Below, one piece after another: positions 1 through 12,166 of a DNA stretch of 64,000 nt (position 1 is its first letter; each line of letters begins with the position of its first letter). The stretch covers positions 1,833,157-1,897,156 of the forward strand of contig NW_003314289.1 in assembly GCF_000143415.4 (NCBI RefSeq), written 5' to 3'. The DNA comes from Selaginella moellendorffii (Eukaryota; Streptophyta; Lycopodiopsida; Selaginellales; Selaginellaceae). Position numbers and translations under genes: made by a program. The notes beneath the pieces are model-generated. The model saw nothing but the letters and a program-made list of their open reading frames with translations. It did no database searches and was not told where the DNA came from.

Positions 1-1019
1 TGTGGAAGCAGCATCGATCTTACTGGAAGAATCCTTACTATGTTTTGGGACGCCTGTTCTTCACGCTCACTGCTGCTCTCATGTTTGGCACCATGTTTTG
101 GGACATTGGCTCGCAAAGGTAGGCAAGCTTTTGCTGCAATAATGTTTGACAAAGTTGACACGGTTTTGTTTACTTTGCAGAGAAAGGCAGCAAGACTTGT
201 TCAATCTCATGGGATCCATGTTTTCGGCCGTGTATTTCATTGGAGTTTGCAACGCAGTGGGAGTTCAACCGGTTGTTTCAGTGGAGCGAGCTGTTTACTA
301 TCGAGAGAAAGCCGCTGGAATGTACTCCGCTCTCCCTTACGCCTTTGCTCAGGTAATGTAATTTGAAGCTTTGGCTATGGTGACGAAGAAACATATCTCA
401 GACGTTTCTTTCAGGTGATTATCGAGCTCTTCTACGTTTTGGTTCAGGCAGTTTCATACGCGGCCATTGTCTACTCGATGATGAAACTCGAGTGGTCGGC
501 CGCAAAGTTTCTGTGGTTCGTCTTCTTCTCCTACTTCTCCTTCCTCTTCTTCACGCTCTACGGGATGATGGCCGTGGCAATCACGCCCAACGAGAGGGTG
601 GCGGCCATTTGTTCGACGGGATTCTACGCAGTGTGGAACCTCTTCGCGGGTTTTCTCATCCCTCGACCGGTGCGTATATAATCACACTTTTTTCGCTTTT
701 GCTCGATCGAGGAAACTCATTTTTTTTCTCTTGCACGATGCAGAGCATGCCAATTTGGTGGAGATGGTGCTACTGGCTTTCGCCACCCGCGTGGACGCTG
801 TATGGAATCATCACTTCTCAGCTCGGGGATATTACTGCGCCACTGAGGCTCACAGACGAGACGAGGCAGCCAGTGCCAGTGCAAGAGTTTTTGAGAGACT
901 ACTTCGGCTACGAGCACGATTTCCTGGGTGTGGTCGCAGGCGTGCATGTTGCGCTCGTCGTCACAATCGCGATCGTCTTCGGCCTGTGCATCAAGTTCTT
1001 GAACTTCCAGAGACGATGA
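1..1019 (+). CDS. PDR-type ABCG transporter, C-terminal part
   Basis: C-terminal membrane domain of a full-size pleiotropic-drug-resistance (ABCG) transporter; the 5' part lies before the window. Exons read as 1-118, 181-352, 415-669 and 744-1019, all joining in frame, with TGA at 1017-1019. Recognisable family blocks are WKQHRSYWKNPYY at the start, VERAVYYREKAAGMYS, PYAFAQ, a run of hydrophobic helices (FVFFSYFSFLFFTLYGMM), WNLFAGFLIPRP, IWWRWCYWLSPPAWTLYG and the C-terminal FGLCIKFLNFQRR. These belong to the second transmembrane domain and its extracellular re-entry loop, where substrates such as terpenoids or hormones pass the plasma membrane in this family. The substrate cannot be inferred. 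About 270 residues are visible of a usual 1400 or so. No break is seen. Confidence 0.93.
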
Positions 1020-1240
1020 AGCGATTTCTCTATGACTCTTCCTCAAATTCTTCCAGGACCCCTTTGCAAATGTAAATACTACCCAGCGAAGGGAGTTACA
1101 TGTAAACAAAGATCCAATTTTTCCATAGAACATCGCCACGAGAAGGATTTCTCTTGCTCGAACGAGGTGGCAAATCCAGTATATAGCATTTAAGTAGAAA
1201 CCCTTGACGTTTATTGGGCCTTTAGAGTGAGAGCGCTGCT

Positions 1241-1787
1241 ATGGCGTCGTCCTGTCTAGTTGTGCATTGTAATCCCAGCTTCTGGGCTCGCTCCAAAACT
1301 TGTTCCAAGCCCGCGATTCCACAGGCGTGCTTGAAACAACGGCACCAACATTCTCTTATCGTCACCAAGGCAAGTATTTCCTCTCTTTCTTCTAATTCCC
1401 ATAGCTAAGTACCGCATTCGTGGTTTCCAGGCAAGTAGCAGCGCTCCTCCTTCGCCATCTTCGTCTGGGAGCAAGAGCATCATCTGTCCAGAGTGTACTG
1501 GAAATGGTGAGCTTTTTTTTGTTTCTCATGGATTGTTCTTCAAATTCTATTCTTTTTCACAGGGGCGAAGTCTTGCACCTCATGCAAAGGCGATGGCGTT
1601 AACTTGGAGGATCATTTTGGAGGACGTTTCAAAACCGGAGAGATGTGCTGGCTGTGCAGGTACTGCTAAAACTTGTTCTTCCGACGAGAAACAGAGAAAA
1701 CTTTCCAGGGGGAAGAGGCAGATCTTGTGTGGAAACTGCAATGGTGCTGGCTTTGTTGGAGGCTTTCTGAGCACCGTAGACGACTGA
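1241..1787 (+). CDS. Chloroplast DnaJ-type zinc-finger protein (BSD2-like)
   Basis: Four exons (1241-1369, 1431-1506, 1563-1659, 1709-1787) encode about 126 residues. The first 45 or so are basic and Ser-rich with no acidic residues, as in a plastid transit peptide. The rest carries four CxxC units, CPECTGNG, CTSCKGDG, CWLCRGKR and CGNCNGAG: the DnaJ cysteine-rich zinc-finger fold without a J domain. This is the layout of BSD2 and related plastid chaperones that assist Rubisco large-subunit folding or thylakoid assembly; which one is not decidable here. The first intron appears to begin with GC (AAG|GCAAGT at 1370). Using the nearby GT instead gives an immediate stop. The ATG at 1241 is the first in frame. 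Confidence 0.85.
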
Positions 1788-1895
1788 GAGATCTAGAAAC
1801 GGGTGAGACGATGCAAACCAACTTTCTGGATTAAAAGAGATCTTAGTTCGTGTCACTCGCTAACGCTTTGCTAGAGCTCAGTCTCAAAAGATATC

Positions 1896-3039
1896 ATGAT
1901 AACTCTCGATGCTCGCAACTTTCTTCCACCGCTGGGCAAGAATCTGCAAATCCAGCACCAGCAGCCACAGCGCAAGCTCAAGCCGACGACGACGAGAAGA
2001 AAATTGGCCATTTTGTCGACGATTGGAGTGCCAGCCACTTTGCTTTTCGGCTTGACGAGTGTGGCTCGGTGCGAGCAAGTGAGGCTGGAAGACGTTGACA
2101 ATCCAAAGTTGCGGGAGGCGATTCGAGCAGCTGTAAGTGGTGACTTTGATTATGCCGAGGCCCTCTTCTCGGAGCTTCTATCCGAGGATGATACAAATGC
2201 TAGCGTGTGGTCCAACCGTGGAAACGTGAGAGTGTCACTCAAGAAGTACCAGCAAGCGCTAGAAGATTACACGAAAGCAGTAATTCTTGCGCCTGGAGCA
2301 CCAGTTCCGCTGCTCAATCGAGCCATTGCGAACGAGGTAAATAAGTTCTTCTAGACTTTCACTCAAACTCTATCTTTTGTACTCAGGCGCTAGGAAACTA
2401 TGGCGATGCCATTGCTGACTGTGAAGCAGCCATTAAAATCGATCCTCGGGTATGGTACAAACAAGTTTGTTCATTCCTTTTGTTTTTGTTCTTCGCTTAG
2501 GAAGAAATTTACAGGAGTATGCAGCGTGGTATAACCTGGGAAACGTGGATGTTCGTGTCAAAAACTATGCTGCTGCTGCAAGTGCTTACGAGAGAGCTGC
2601 CACTTTAGCTCCTGGAATCGCAGGATACCGATTCAAGCAAGCACTAGTTCTCTTCCAGGTAAGTAGGACACCTTCCCGCATCTTTAGTTTTATTTTGCTT
2701 TGATGGAACATTCAGCTAGATCAAGTCCAAGCAGCAAAGAAATTGCTGCAAGGCCTCGTGAGGAAGTATCCCAACTATGCCGAAGCTCATGCAGCATTAG
2801 CAGCTCTTCTCTGGAAAGAAGGCAACCGAAGCCAGGCAGAAGACCAGTTCAATCAAGCCGGCGTGCAAAATCCAAATTTCAGCGATGCAAGGTCTGGAAA
2901 CATGGAAACATGGATTTAGTTCTGTGAGAAGCTGCTTTGATGGATTTCCTGTTGTATAAGGTGGATAAGCTCGAGCTTGGAATGGCCTCCTGCCGTGGTT
3001 GACGCAATGGACAAGTTCCTGGAGATCAATATCAAGTAA
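1896..3039 (+). CDS. Plastid TPR protein
   Basis: Five exons (1896-2336, 2387-2449, 2515-2658, 2716-2891, 2961-3039) encode 300 residues. The N-terminus is rich in Gln, Lys and Arg and is followed by a short hydrophobic stretch (LAILSTIGVPATLLFGL) and an Ala-Arg-Cys site, which suggests plastid import and perhaps thylakoid association. Tetratricopeptide units follow, with WSNRGNVRVSLKKYQQALEDY, the ALGNYGDAIADCEAAI repeat, WYNLGNVDVRVKNYAAAAS and a divergent AEAHAALAALLWKEGNRSQA. The C-terminus WPPAVVDAMDKFLEINIK is a block I associate with a conserved plant plastid TPR family. The last intron is supported because only that splice restores this tail in frame. No catalytic domain is present, so it is probably a scaffold or assembly factor; partners are unknown. 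Confidence 0.85.
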
Positions 3040-4037
3040 GTGGAAGAACGCAAGAGTTTATTAGTTCGCAAGTTTGTGGGGAGAGGCGAATGGAAACATG
3101 GAAGTCTATCCGCGCTCATGCTCTAGTTTTCCTCGTCTGTGCCTTCATCGTCAGCAGAGCAAGAGCAACTTGGAGCGGAGGTGGAGCTTGTGGAGTCGAT
3201 GGAGTCGATGAAGGTGATGGCGATGAAGGGCAATAATCAACAGGAGGGCTCGGTAGTTGACATCGCTTGCTCATTACTTTCGGAATTGTACATGGGAGAG
3301 ACCGTGTAGGATCTGTGATAAATCATTGATCACGTATAAGAAACTAAAGCTTCTAAACAAATATTTTTTTGTGATTTACCTGAGCTACCACCACCTCCGT
3401 GATGACCTCCATTGTCACCGATGGCCTGCTATTGTAACTGTTATAAGAAGCAAACTTAGCAATGCTAGAAGCAAAAACCTTTTCATTGCTAAGATTGCTA
3501 AGATCTAATCAATTAAGCTTGATTCTTGAGATTGAATAACCTTTCAAAGTTTATATATATCAGGAATTCACCTATTTTCATTTCTATATGGCACTAAAAT
3601 TATTACTAATTTCTCTGATACATTCTATCTATATTTGAGAAATAAAATTACCCACAATCTCTCAAAGAATATTTGCAAGATAAATTATCCATACAATGGT
3701 AAGAGAGTATAAGCTCTCATAAGAGAATAAACTGTTTCTTGTTTGGAAAGAAGGAAACAATCTATCTTACATAATACTATATAACACCACAAAGGCAAGA
3801 GTGTGTAGAGAAAAAAGAGATATAAAGAAGACTCCGCCGCTGTCACTCCCCCCTTGCAAATTCGCTGCCAAGAACCAAGAACCATTCGTGTGTTCTATAC
3901 ACTTTCTTCCAGCAGCTCCCACTTTTGTTCCTTGTTTTTGATTTTCAGTCGCTGCTGCTCTTCGCTGTGATCCAGTTTTCGCTGGTAGATCGTAGTAAAG
4001 CAAAGCACAGTTCCTCCTGTTCTGGAATTCCCCCCCT
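3040..4037. other. Intergenic, no gene seen
   Basis: About 1 kb between two convergent genes. From about 3250 it becomes AT-rich. Open frames are short, lack conserved motifs and are not linked by plausible splice sites. I see no RNA gene, repeat or element. Confidence 0.5.
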
Positions 4038-5802
4038 TCAGCCATCGTAACCAAAGCTTCCCTTCTTTCTATCTCTACTGTTGTTATTGCTCTCCCCCCA
4101 AGCTCGGTCTCTTTGCTCGCGAGTAGCCACTGCTTTGGCGTGTCTGGTAGCAGCATGCGTCGGGCTGTCCCTGTGACCACCTTCCAAATCGTCGGAAGAA
4201 TTCCCCCCACCACCATTTGCAGCACGGAAACGAGGATCCTTGGACCGCAACTCTGGCGTTCCCTGAGCCGATGGTAGTGACGATCTAGCCCCTCTATCCC
4301 TGAGCCGTTTCTCTTCCGTCCCACTCGACTTCTTCTCTCGCTCACGCCTGTCTCTGGACGGCGTCGAGGGAGCGAACCTGCTGTTGTTTGCTGGATAAAG
4401 ACCCGGATCGTAAGTTTGGGACGCTAGATAGTTTAGAGCCGTCACCACGTCCCCTATGTGCGGCCGCGTAGTTGCCTGCTCTTGGAGACACATCGCTGCT
4501 ACTGCGAGAGCCTGATACAAGCCTCTCATTGGATAGTGGCCTTGAAGGAGTGGATCGGCCATAGAAGGAAACTTTCGTCGATCTTTGAAGAGGGGTCTAG
4601 CCTGCGCGTAAAGTACGTGTATGAAAGAAGGAAAATAAAAAGGAGTACAAAAACTTACCCATGCAACAAGATTGTGCTCTCCGGCCGGCCTAGCATTGTC
4701 GATAGCTTTCCGTCCAGTGATGAGCTCCAAAAGAACGACTCCGAAACTGTACACGTCCGACTTGAGGGTCAACTGTCCCGTCATGGCATACTCAGGTGCA
4801 CAGTAGCCATAAGTTCCCATCACACGGGTTGAAACGTGTGTTTTGTCCCCGACTGGACCCAGCTTTGCAAGACCGAAATCTGAGAGCTTGGGATGATGCC
4901 CCTCGCCGAGTAAGATGTTTGATGACTTGAAATCCCGATAGATAACTGGCGGATTTGCTTTGTCATGTAGGTACTCCAGTCCCCTGGCAGCTCCCGCAGC
5001 TATTTTCATCCTTGTGTTCCAGCCCAACGGTTCCTTGTCAGCCGGCACGTCTGCACGAAAGCTCACTCAGTTTCGTATGCAGGAAACAACTAAATTAATA
5101 GACAAACCGTGTAGATGATCTTCCAGGCTCCCAAGCTGCATAAACTCGTAGACGAGAAGCCTTTGATCGCCATCAGCACAATAGCCGATCAAATTGACGA
5201 GATTTGGATGGTGAAGCAAGCTGAGCATCAGAACTTCCACCAAGAATTCTCTGTTTCCTTGAAGTCCGTTTCTATCCAGCTGCTTCACTGCCACAACCTG
5301 CAGTGTTGGAAGGAGGAAAATTTGTTAGACAAAACCAAACAAGAAAGAAAAAACTTGCAAGAGAGCAAGAACACCGAACCTGGCCACTGTCCAAGCGCCC
5401 TTTGTAGACACGGCCAAAGCCTCCTTCGCCGAGCATACACTCCGGTCGAAAATTCTTGGTTGCCGAGGCAAGCTCGCGGAACGTAAATGTTTGCGCAGCA
5501 ATCTTGGACTCGTCGCCGCGACTCCCTTCCTTTTTTGCATCGAAGAAGCCTTTGGATTTGAGCTTATCTGCATCGACAGCCCATCAGTTCCCGCCAGCAA
5601 GCAATGTACATTGCCTAATTCACACCCGCATTTCACAGCGCAATGGGATCAAGGGCAAGAACAAACCCAGATCGCCCGCATTCTCCGAGCTAAACTCACC
5701 GGATGCCGTCTTGTTGAAGGATCCGGCGCTGTCCTCCCTCCTCAGCCCTTTCCTCCCTGATGCCTGCTTCTTGGAGGAGCCGAAGCACGCGAAGCAGCCC
5801 AT
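4038..5802 (-). CDS. Receptor-like cytoplasmic kinase, PBS1/PBL type (RLCK-VII)
   Basis: Five exons (5802-5700, 5567-5380, 5297-5108, 5050-4659, 4601-4038) encode 478 residues. The start MGCFACFG has Gly2 for N-myristoylation and Cys3/Cys6 for palmitoylation, so it is probably tethered to the plasma membrane. The kinase domain begins with [13 protein letters not shown] and the glycine loop [11 protein letters not shown]. Lys follows in VVAVKQLD. The catalytic loop is the family-specific [11 protein letters not shown], then [26 protein letters not shown] and [19 protein letters not shown]. This is the PBS1/PBL class that relays signals from immune or growth receptors. After the domain there is a charged tail of about 120 residues rich in Arg, Glu and Ser (for example DRRERE and [13 protein letters not shown]), longer than in PBS1. 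All catalytic residues are present. Confidence 0.93.
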
Positions 5803-6614
5803 AGCTGAAGAACTAGGGCGAAATTTCAGTCGATCCTAGAGCTTACATCCATCCCCGAGCTCCGCCCGCCTCCTCCGCCTCCCCCGCCACGCTTCCGCCT
5901 CCTCTGCCAGTTCCATCGCGCATCAAAACCCTAGATAATGCACGACCGCGTTCACATGCTCCCCGCGCGGTGACGCACTATCCCCACGGTCGCATATTCC
6001 ACGGGCAAGCCCAGGGTATATTCCACAGTCATGCATGTGTGCCATGCCATGCCAATGCCATGCCAATGCCATGGGGCCGTTACAGCAATGATTTTATGGT
6101 GGCGCGCATGAGTAGCGCGTGTTTTTAGCCTAGGTATATTCTCTATCGCCTCCGCTAGTATCGTAGCGTAGTTGTTTACGCGCGCTACTACTACAGCGTA
6201 CTATACTCCTCCCCCCGGTTTTAACTCTCTCGGATTCCGAAAGGATTCCAATCCCCGTACGCCCTGGGCCAGTTTTAGAAATGTACCTCTACCGTACAAT
6301 ATATAGCGGCACGAGTGAGAGGTCACTTTGACACGACGCGATTCTCCACGTTTTGGTGTGACACCACCAAACTATAACCTGACCACTAGCTAGTAACTAG
6401 TTTCTTACATTTTCTTTTATACCTCCAGTCGAGGTGGATACTAAGTAGAGAGTCACTAGACGTAAATGTATGGGAAGGTTTCTTATAAAATGAAATGTAT
6501 CTAGCTCTACTCTTATCCATCAGTTTCATTGGTAGTCAAAATGGAACCATAACTGATATATGGGATAAATAAATATAATATTCTATTCCGATACTCTGGC
6601 ACGTGTCAGCCTAG
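5803..6614. other. Intergenic region with short ATGCC repeat
   Basis: This holds the presumed promoter and 5' leader of the kinase gene and the 3' flank of the BZR1-domain gene. At about 6035-6073 there is a small tandem array of ATGCC/CAATGCC units. A CACGTG G-box core lies at 6600-6605, but it is at the 3' end of the neighbouring gene, so its role is unclear. No coding potential is seen. Confidence 0.5.
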
Positions 6615-7759
6615 TCAGCAGTGGCGTTGCGGCGAGCCAAGTGGCGTGTTGTGGTTGGACGCCCGCTGCTCTTGCATGCTGTAGTGGAGCAGCTGGGCTG
6701 TACCGTAGGCCGGCGGCGTGGCGGCGCGGGAGGTGGCGCCGCTGACAAGCCGCGCGGCGTGCTGTTGCTGCATGGAATAGATGAGGTTGGAGAGCTGCGC
6801 GGACCGTGGGAGATGATCGGCGGTACCACCGGCGGTACCAATGTCAGTCATCCATGCCGTGACGGCGTCCTGGTCCGTGGAGTCGGCTCGATCCAGCGTC
6901 AGTCCATATGGGAGGTGGTGGAACTGGCCAAAGAAGTTGTGATTGTTGGCGGCGCTGGCGGCGGCGCTAGCGGATCTAATTCCGCCAGGCCGAGCTCCCG
7001 TACCCTCGGAAGAAGCCGGGGACGCTAGCGGCGAGGTGGAGAGGCCGGAATTGGTGGTAGTGGTGGTGGTGGCGGTGGTGGCGGCGCCCTGGAGGAGCGG
7101 CGGCATGGAGGAGCTGGACATGTAGTGGTGGCGGGGCGAGGCGGTAGTGGAGCAATCCCCTGCGCGGGGATCCATCTGCTGCTGCTGGAGCATCAGGTGG
7201 CTGGGGGAGAGGAGATATCTTCCAGCCGCCGCGAGATTTATTTGCTGGTGGTGTTGGTGGTGGTGATGGTGGCCGCCGCTGCTGATCGAGTGTGTCGTGT
7301 TTGTCAGCGATGTTGTGGTGGTTCTTCCGGATCCTCCCGACTGTGGCAGCGAAATCTGGCTCAATGCAACCTTCTGCCCAAGAAACATACAAGAGAAACC
7401 ACGATTGATCTCATTCCCATATCTCGATCAAGAAATCTTCTACTCGCGCTCTCTTTTGCTCGCTCGAATATTGGTGATCAAATGCTAGCGAATGGAAGGA
7501 AATGGAAAGAAAGACCAACCTGGTGCTGCTGGGAGTGAGAGCTCTGATCTTGCTGGGGGCGATAAGTAGTTCCATCCGTCTCCACGATCCATCCCGCCTC
7601 GCCGGCAAGCGCGCGGAGAACATCGTTGATGTCCGCTCGCGGCGGGAGATTGTAGCCGCCGTGCTTGCGCAGGCCAGTGAAGATCCGCGTCGTGATCGCG
7701 CGCCTGTGCCTCTCGCGGATCTTGGTCTTCTCCTTCTCCGCAGCACTGAGCTTCCCCAT
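6615..7759 (-). CDS. BES1/BZR1-domain transcription factor (BAM7/8-type DNA-binding domain)
   Basis: Two exons (7759-7520, 7373-6615) encode 332 residues. Residues 5 to about 75 form a BZR1-type basic helix: [55 protein letters not shown]. The [11 protein letters not shown] and PPRADINDV forms are closer, as I remember them, to the domain at the N-terminus of beta-amylase-like BAM7/BAM8 than to BZR1 itself. The rest is low complexity: His, Gln, Thr, Ser and Ala runs, plus [18 protein letters not shown]. No beta-amylase domain follows. Expected role: nuclear regulator binding BRRE or G-box elements and linked to brassinosteroid or sugar control. An upstream in-frame ATG at 7864 would add 35 residues; 7759 is preferred because homology starts there. 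Confidence 0.85.
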
Positions 7760-8229
7760 TAAAGAAGAAGTCGAAGAAGAAGAAGCAATCCACACTCGAG
7801 CGGCGGCGGCGCTCGCTCGGCGCGCTCTTGGATCGATTAAAGAGCGCTGGCTCTTCTCTGCCACACTTTAAATCACACTCTCATTCTCACTCTCTCGAGA
7901 ACTGGAGTGTGGATTTGGAAGAGTGGCAATGAAAATGATGGAGGAGAGGAAGAGGAAGAGGAAGAGGAAGAAGAGAGAGAGGGGCTGGGCGAGCAAAGCT
8001 TTCTTTGGCAGTGCTGCAGGAGTGAGCTCTACATCACTCACGCATAGGGTTCTCCCCTCACACGTTTGGACATAGAGGCCGCGCCCAATACCATGCCGCC
8101 AACCGGGAAGAACGTTTTATTCCCACTAATCTAACCCCCACTTTACCACTAACAACCACTGCTAATCTAATCATTGTTCTTCGCGATCTTCTTTCTCAAT
8201 CAATGGTAACGAAGCTATGGATGCCTCGA
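7760..8229. other. Upstream region with purine-rich tract
   Basis: This lies between the BZR1-domain gene start and the potassium transporter stop. A GA-rich tract of GGAAGA units occupies about 7938-7985 and probably sits in the 5' leader or promoter of the BZR1-domain gene, where such tracts are common in plants. Nothing else is recognised. Confidence 0.5.
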
Positions 8230-11187
8230 TCACACATTGTAGACCATGCCGACGTGAAGGAGGCTCTCGTGAGGGATGTGGTAGATCACCGAGTTGTCCC
8301 GGCAGATCCTGCGAAGGAATCCATAGCAGTAATTGATCGTCGCTCTCCTCAGCAGCCCCGATCCCTCGTTGCACCGGATGAGCGTGTTGCCGAGGATGTG
8401 GACGATGCCTTGCTCCTTGGCGCTGTGCAAGAACTTGAGCTCGTCCTGTCGTCGATCATCTCTGTCGTCGCCATCACTGCTGTAGCTCGTCAGCTGCGTC
8501 GACGAGTTCACCGACGTGAGAGAGTTGCTCATGAACCCCGCCACCGTGTTCCTCGTCTCCTGGTGATCGTGTTCTTGCTGTTCTTGCTGGGACTGGGAGC
8601 TCGACGCCGCGTACACCACCTGGCTTAACTCCGAGTTTCCATCGTCCTGTCCATCCACGCTCTCGAGCAGCGACTCGTACTTCACGAACGCCGCCAGCGT
8701 CTGGATCAAGAGATCGTCGAAATGGTCGTCTCGTTTGTGGAGATCCTTGTATCCGTATCTCACAGCGCAGCGAAACATCCGGTAGTTCTTGGGGCCGATC
8801 CTTCGCACCAGAAACCTTTCCTCCTTTGGCACCGTGCTCACCGGCAAGTACTTGACGCAGACGAACACCAGGATTGAGTGGATCGCTGGGAAGTGCGTCA
8901 AAAAGTGGGAGAAGATAGATGGAACTCCGTGAGCTAGCTCGGTGTAGAAGAGGCCGATGCCGGGTAGCCGGACGAGTCCCAAGCTCGGTCCCAGGCCGAG
9001 GATCCATCCAACCGAGACTTTGTTGCGTTTCTCGGTCTCGTAGCGCTGCGTGGAGCCGTAGTGCCATGTATACATGACGAGCAAGAGGACCGCTCCTATC
9101 GCCAGGGGAACCCAGCCACCATTTGGAACTTTGAAGAGCACGGCCGAGATGTAAACGAGCTCCACGGTGCCAAACACGGCGAGGAAGAGCAGCACCAGGA
9201 ATATATTTGTTTGCCAGATGACCACCATGAGCAAAGCCATGAGCAAAGTCGTGACTAGCATAACTCCGATCACGGCAACACCTGTGACAAGCAAGTTGGC
9301 AGTAAGTTTTGCTCTCCTGAAAAGAAAAAAAAAAGTGTTTTTGAATACCGTATGCGTTGCCGATTTGCGTTGTTTTGCGGAAGCCGGCAGTGATGAGCAA
9401 GCACAGCGCCATGAGTATCCAGTTCACCTCGGGCACGTAAATCTGGCCCATGAAACGCTGAGAAGTGTGGACGATCTTTACTCGAGGGAAGCAGCCGAGT
9501 GCTACTGCCTGCTTGACTATAGAGAAAGTTGCCGAGATTGTTGCCTGGCTCGCGATGATCGCTGCTGCGGTGGCAATCACAAACATTGGCCAGTACAGAG
9601 GTCCTGTGAAACAAGGTAAAAGAGAAGTTTTGTTCACATATTTGTTCACGAGCTTTGAGAAAACCGTAGTACCTGGGACAGAGCTATAGAAGGCATCGGC
9701 CACTCGATCTGGATGATGCATCAAGAACGCAGCCTGCCCCATGTAAGCTGCGAGGAGGCAAGGAAAAACCAGAAATGTAAACGCCAGCTGTTGCAAAAGT
9801 TTCTCATAAGAAATCTCTGTATACCAATTTATCTATCTTTTCTCTTTCTGGTTTTTTCTTTCGCTCGAGGAAACTCGTTACCTGAATGGAAAGAGCGGAA
9901 AAATGGCCGAGGTCTGCAAACAATGCCTCTGCGCCTGCAATGTGAATTCCTTGCATGAGCGACAGCGTAAAAACGAAAGAGGAACATCGTTTACCAGTGA
10001 TGGAGAGCATAATTCCTCCAAGAGCGACCCATCCATTCACTTCACTCCTGTGGAAGTAGCGAATGAAAGTGAGCGGCGAGAGCGCCCGGAAGATGGATGG
10101 GTCGTGCCTGAAAATGTTGTAGAGCCCGATCAAACCAATGGAGAGGAACCAGAGAAAGATGACGGGAGCAAAAATGAAAGCCACTCTGCCGGTTCCAAAT
10201 CGTTGCATACAAAACAGGATCACCAGAATCAGCAGGGACAGCACCAGCACAGCTTCTGCAAAAAGAAACAAATGTTGCGTAAACTGTTGTGAGCGCTGCT
10301 TCTTTGGTACCTTCCGGAAGAGAATGATGCGCCGCTTGAATGCCTTTGACAGACGAAAGTACTGCAAAGGTAGCGTATTGTCAGAAGAAAACGAGCGAGA
10401 AGAGCGAAGAAAAAGTGTGTGTCGCTATACCTGAGATTGCCGGGGAAAGGATACCATCGCCGATAACCATGCTCGTTCCCAAAAGAACCAGGACGAGCAA
10501 GATCTTCTGGAGATGGGAGTTGTTCTCCAAGAGTGTTCTCACCTTGAAAGCCAGAGAGTTTGGAGCTACTGGCCGGCGGCTATACGTCGTGAGTTTCAAG
10601 TCGGTGTGATGCTGGTTTTGGATGGTGTTTGCTTTGACGTGCCTGCAGATGAGCGAGTAGAGAGCAAAAGTTCCACCTGCGGACAAGGATTCATGAGCTC
10701 CCGATCGAGACGAGAAGGAAACAACGAGCGAGAAGAAAGAGCCAACCTTCGCCATAGTCGCTGGACTGAAGCGCGATGAACACGTATTTGATGAGAGGGA
10801 TGAGAGTGATGGTGTAGATGATGAGCGAGAGCGTTCCAAGGATATCGTCGGTGTTCTCCACGGTGCTAGTGTCCTGGAAGATGCTCGAGAAGACGTAGAG
10901 AGGCGAGGTTCCAAGATCTCCATACACCACTCCCAAGCTCAAGAAGGCCAGCCGCAAAGTGGTGGCCGTGGACAATCCCTGGAGCAAGAAACAAAGAAGC
11001 CCAATTGGATTCACGAGACAAGCGGGATGGAGGATTCATCACAAACCTTGTCGGATCGCCACATACTGGCGACGTGCCCGGCCTCCTCCCCGAGTGGCTG
11101 ATCCAAAGTTTGGTCCAGCTTCCACATTCTTCCCTTTCCCTGTTCTTGGGCTTCCTCCTCCTCATCGGTCTCGACCACCGCATCCAT
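8230..11187 (-). CDS. KUP/HAK/KT potassium transporter
   Basis: Nine exons (11187-11047, 10978-10747, 10676-10431, 10361-10311, 10255-9995, 9934-9882, 9787-9673, 9603-9349, 9281-8230) give a 754-residue protein, a normal length for this family. An acidic N-terminus is followed by [19 protein letters not shown], the potassium-transporter signature. Further blocks are [29 protein letters not shown], the intron-split [50 protein letters not shown] and [11 protein letters not shown]. The large last exon carries the final helices and a long cytosolic tail ending in [15 protein letters not shown]. The family moves K+ together with H+ across the plasma membrane or tonoplast. Residue 1 is the first ATG after an in-frame stop. 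There is a Gln/Ser-rich insertion in the tail ([15 protein letters not shown]). Confidence 0.95.
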
Positions 11188-12166
11188 TCTGCCAAATCTA
11201 ATCGATGATCAAGCGACTTGGGCTCCCGATTCTCCGTCTCCGCCTCGATCGGTGCCACGATTCGGGGGTGTTGGCGTCATCGCCCACTGTCGCTCATCCT
11301 TCTCCCGTCCGGCGGAGCACTGTGATTGTGGCTGGCGGCCTCCCAACGCCGCCACATCTCCTCCATCTCTACGGCCTTGATGAGCTCCGTCCAAGAAGCT
11401 CCTGTCTTTACCCAGAGCACGGAACTATCGGGAGCTCTCCTCTCCTTCCCTATCTCTTGCCCCCTCGCAGAATAGAAGAGGGAAGAACTTGTCAACGTTT
11501 TGCGCCGTGGGCACCACCAGATCCGATCCGCGACACCATTGTTGGAAGCTTGACGCCAAGATTTGTGGAGCAATCGCGGAGACCAAGAGCGAGCGAGCAC
11601 GATCGACACTAGATTGGTTAGAAAAACCCCACCTTGGGTGCCTGTGCTCCTGTTCTAGCCATAGAATCAGGAGCCCACGCAAGAAATATGGGACCAGTAC
11701 TCGATAAAATTCGTTGGTTACTAATTACTCTGGTAATTAGGGCATTGCACTGTTGTTTAGGGCTCACGGTTGTTAACGCATTTTAGCTCTGTTGTTTAGG
11801 GCTCACGGGTTATAGAAGCTGCTGGATTTGAGGCTTTTAACCAGGTATGTTTTCAAGATCTTTAGATCTTTGTTTTATACTTATCTAGCTTGTTTCGTAC
11901 CACAGGGAAGACACTCATTGTCTAGATCACTGATCTTTATCACGTACTTTGGAGGCACACATGACGTGATTCTTGTGTCCTTTGTGAAAGAGAGGATCGT
12001 TTCTATGGTTACACTATATATTTGTAAACTCCTAATGCATTTGATATTGATCATCTCAAAATGCATCTGCCCGGGAATTATATTTCTATAACAGGTCGCA
12101 CCCTAATGCTAGAGTTTAAACCAATGAGCGGGAAAAGAAGTGCCCTAGCCCTAGAGGAGAAGAGCA
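11188..12166. other. Divergent promoter region with TTTAGGG-containing direct repeat
   Basis: This separates the potassium transporter from the divergent secreted-protein gene. At about 11752-11810 a 16-17 base unit (TGTTGTTTAGGGCTCACG) occurs twice, about 45 bases apart. It contains one plant telomere-type heptamer, known in plant promoters as a telo-box. From 11200 to 11650 there are open frames on both strands but no recognisable protein. Confidence 0.45.

Noticed and set aside
6600-6605. CACGTG as promoter of the BZR1-domain gene
   Set aside because: It lies downstream of that gene's stop codon, on the wrong side for a promoter element.
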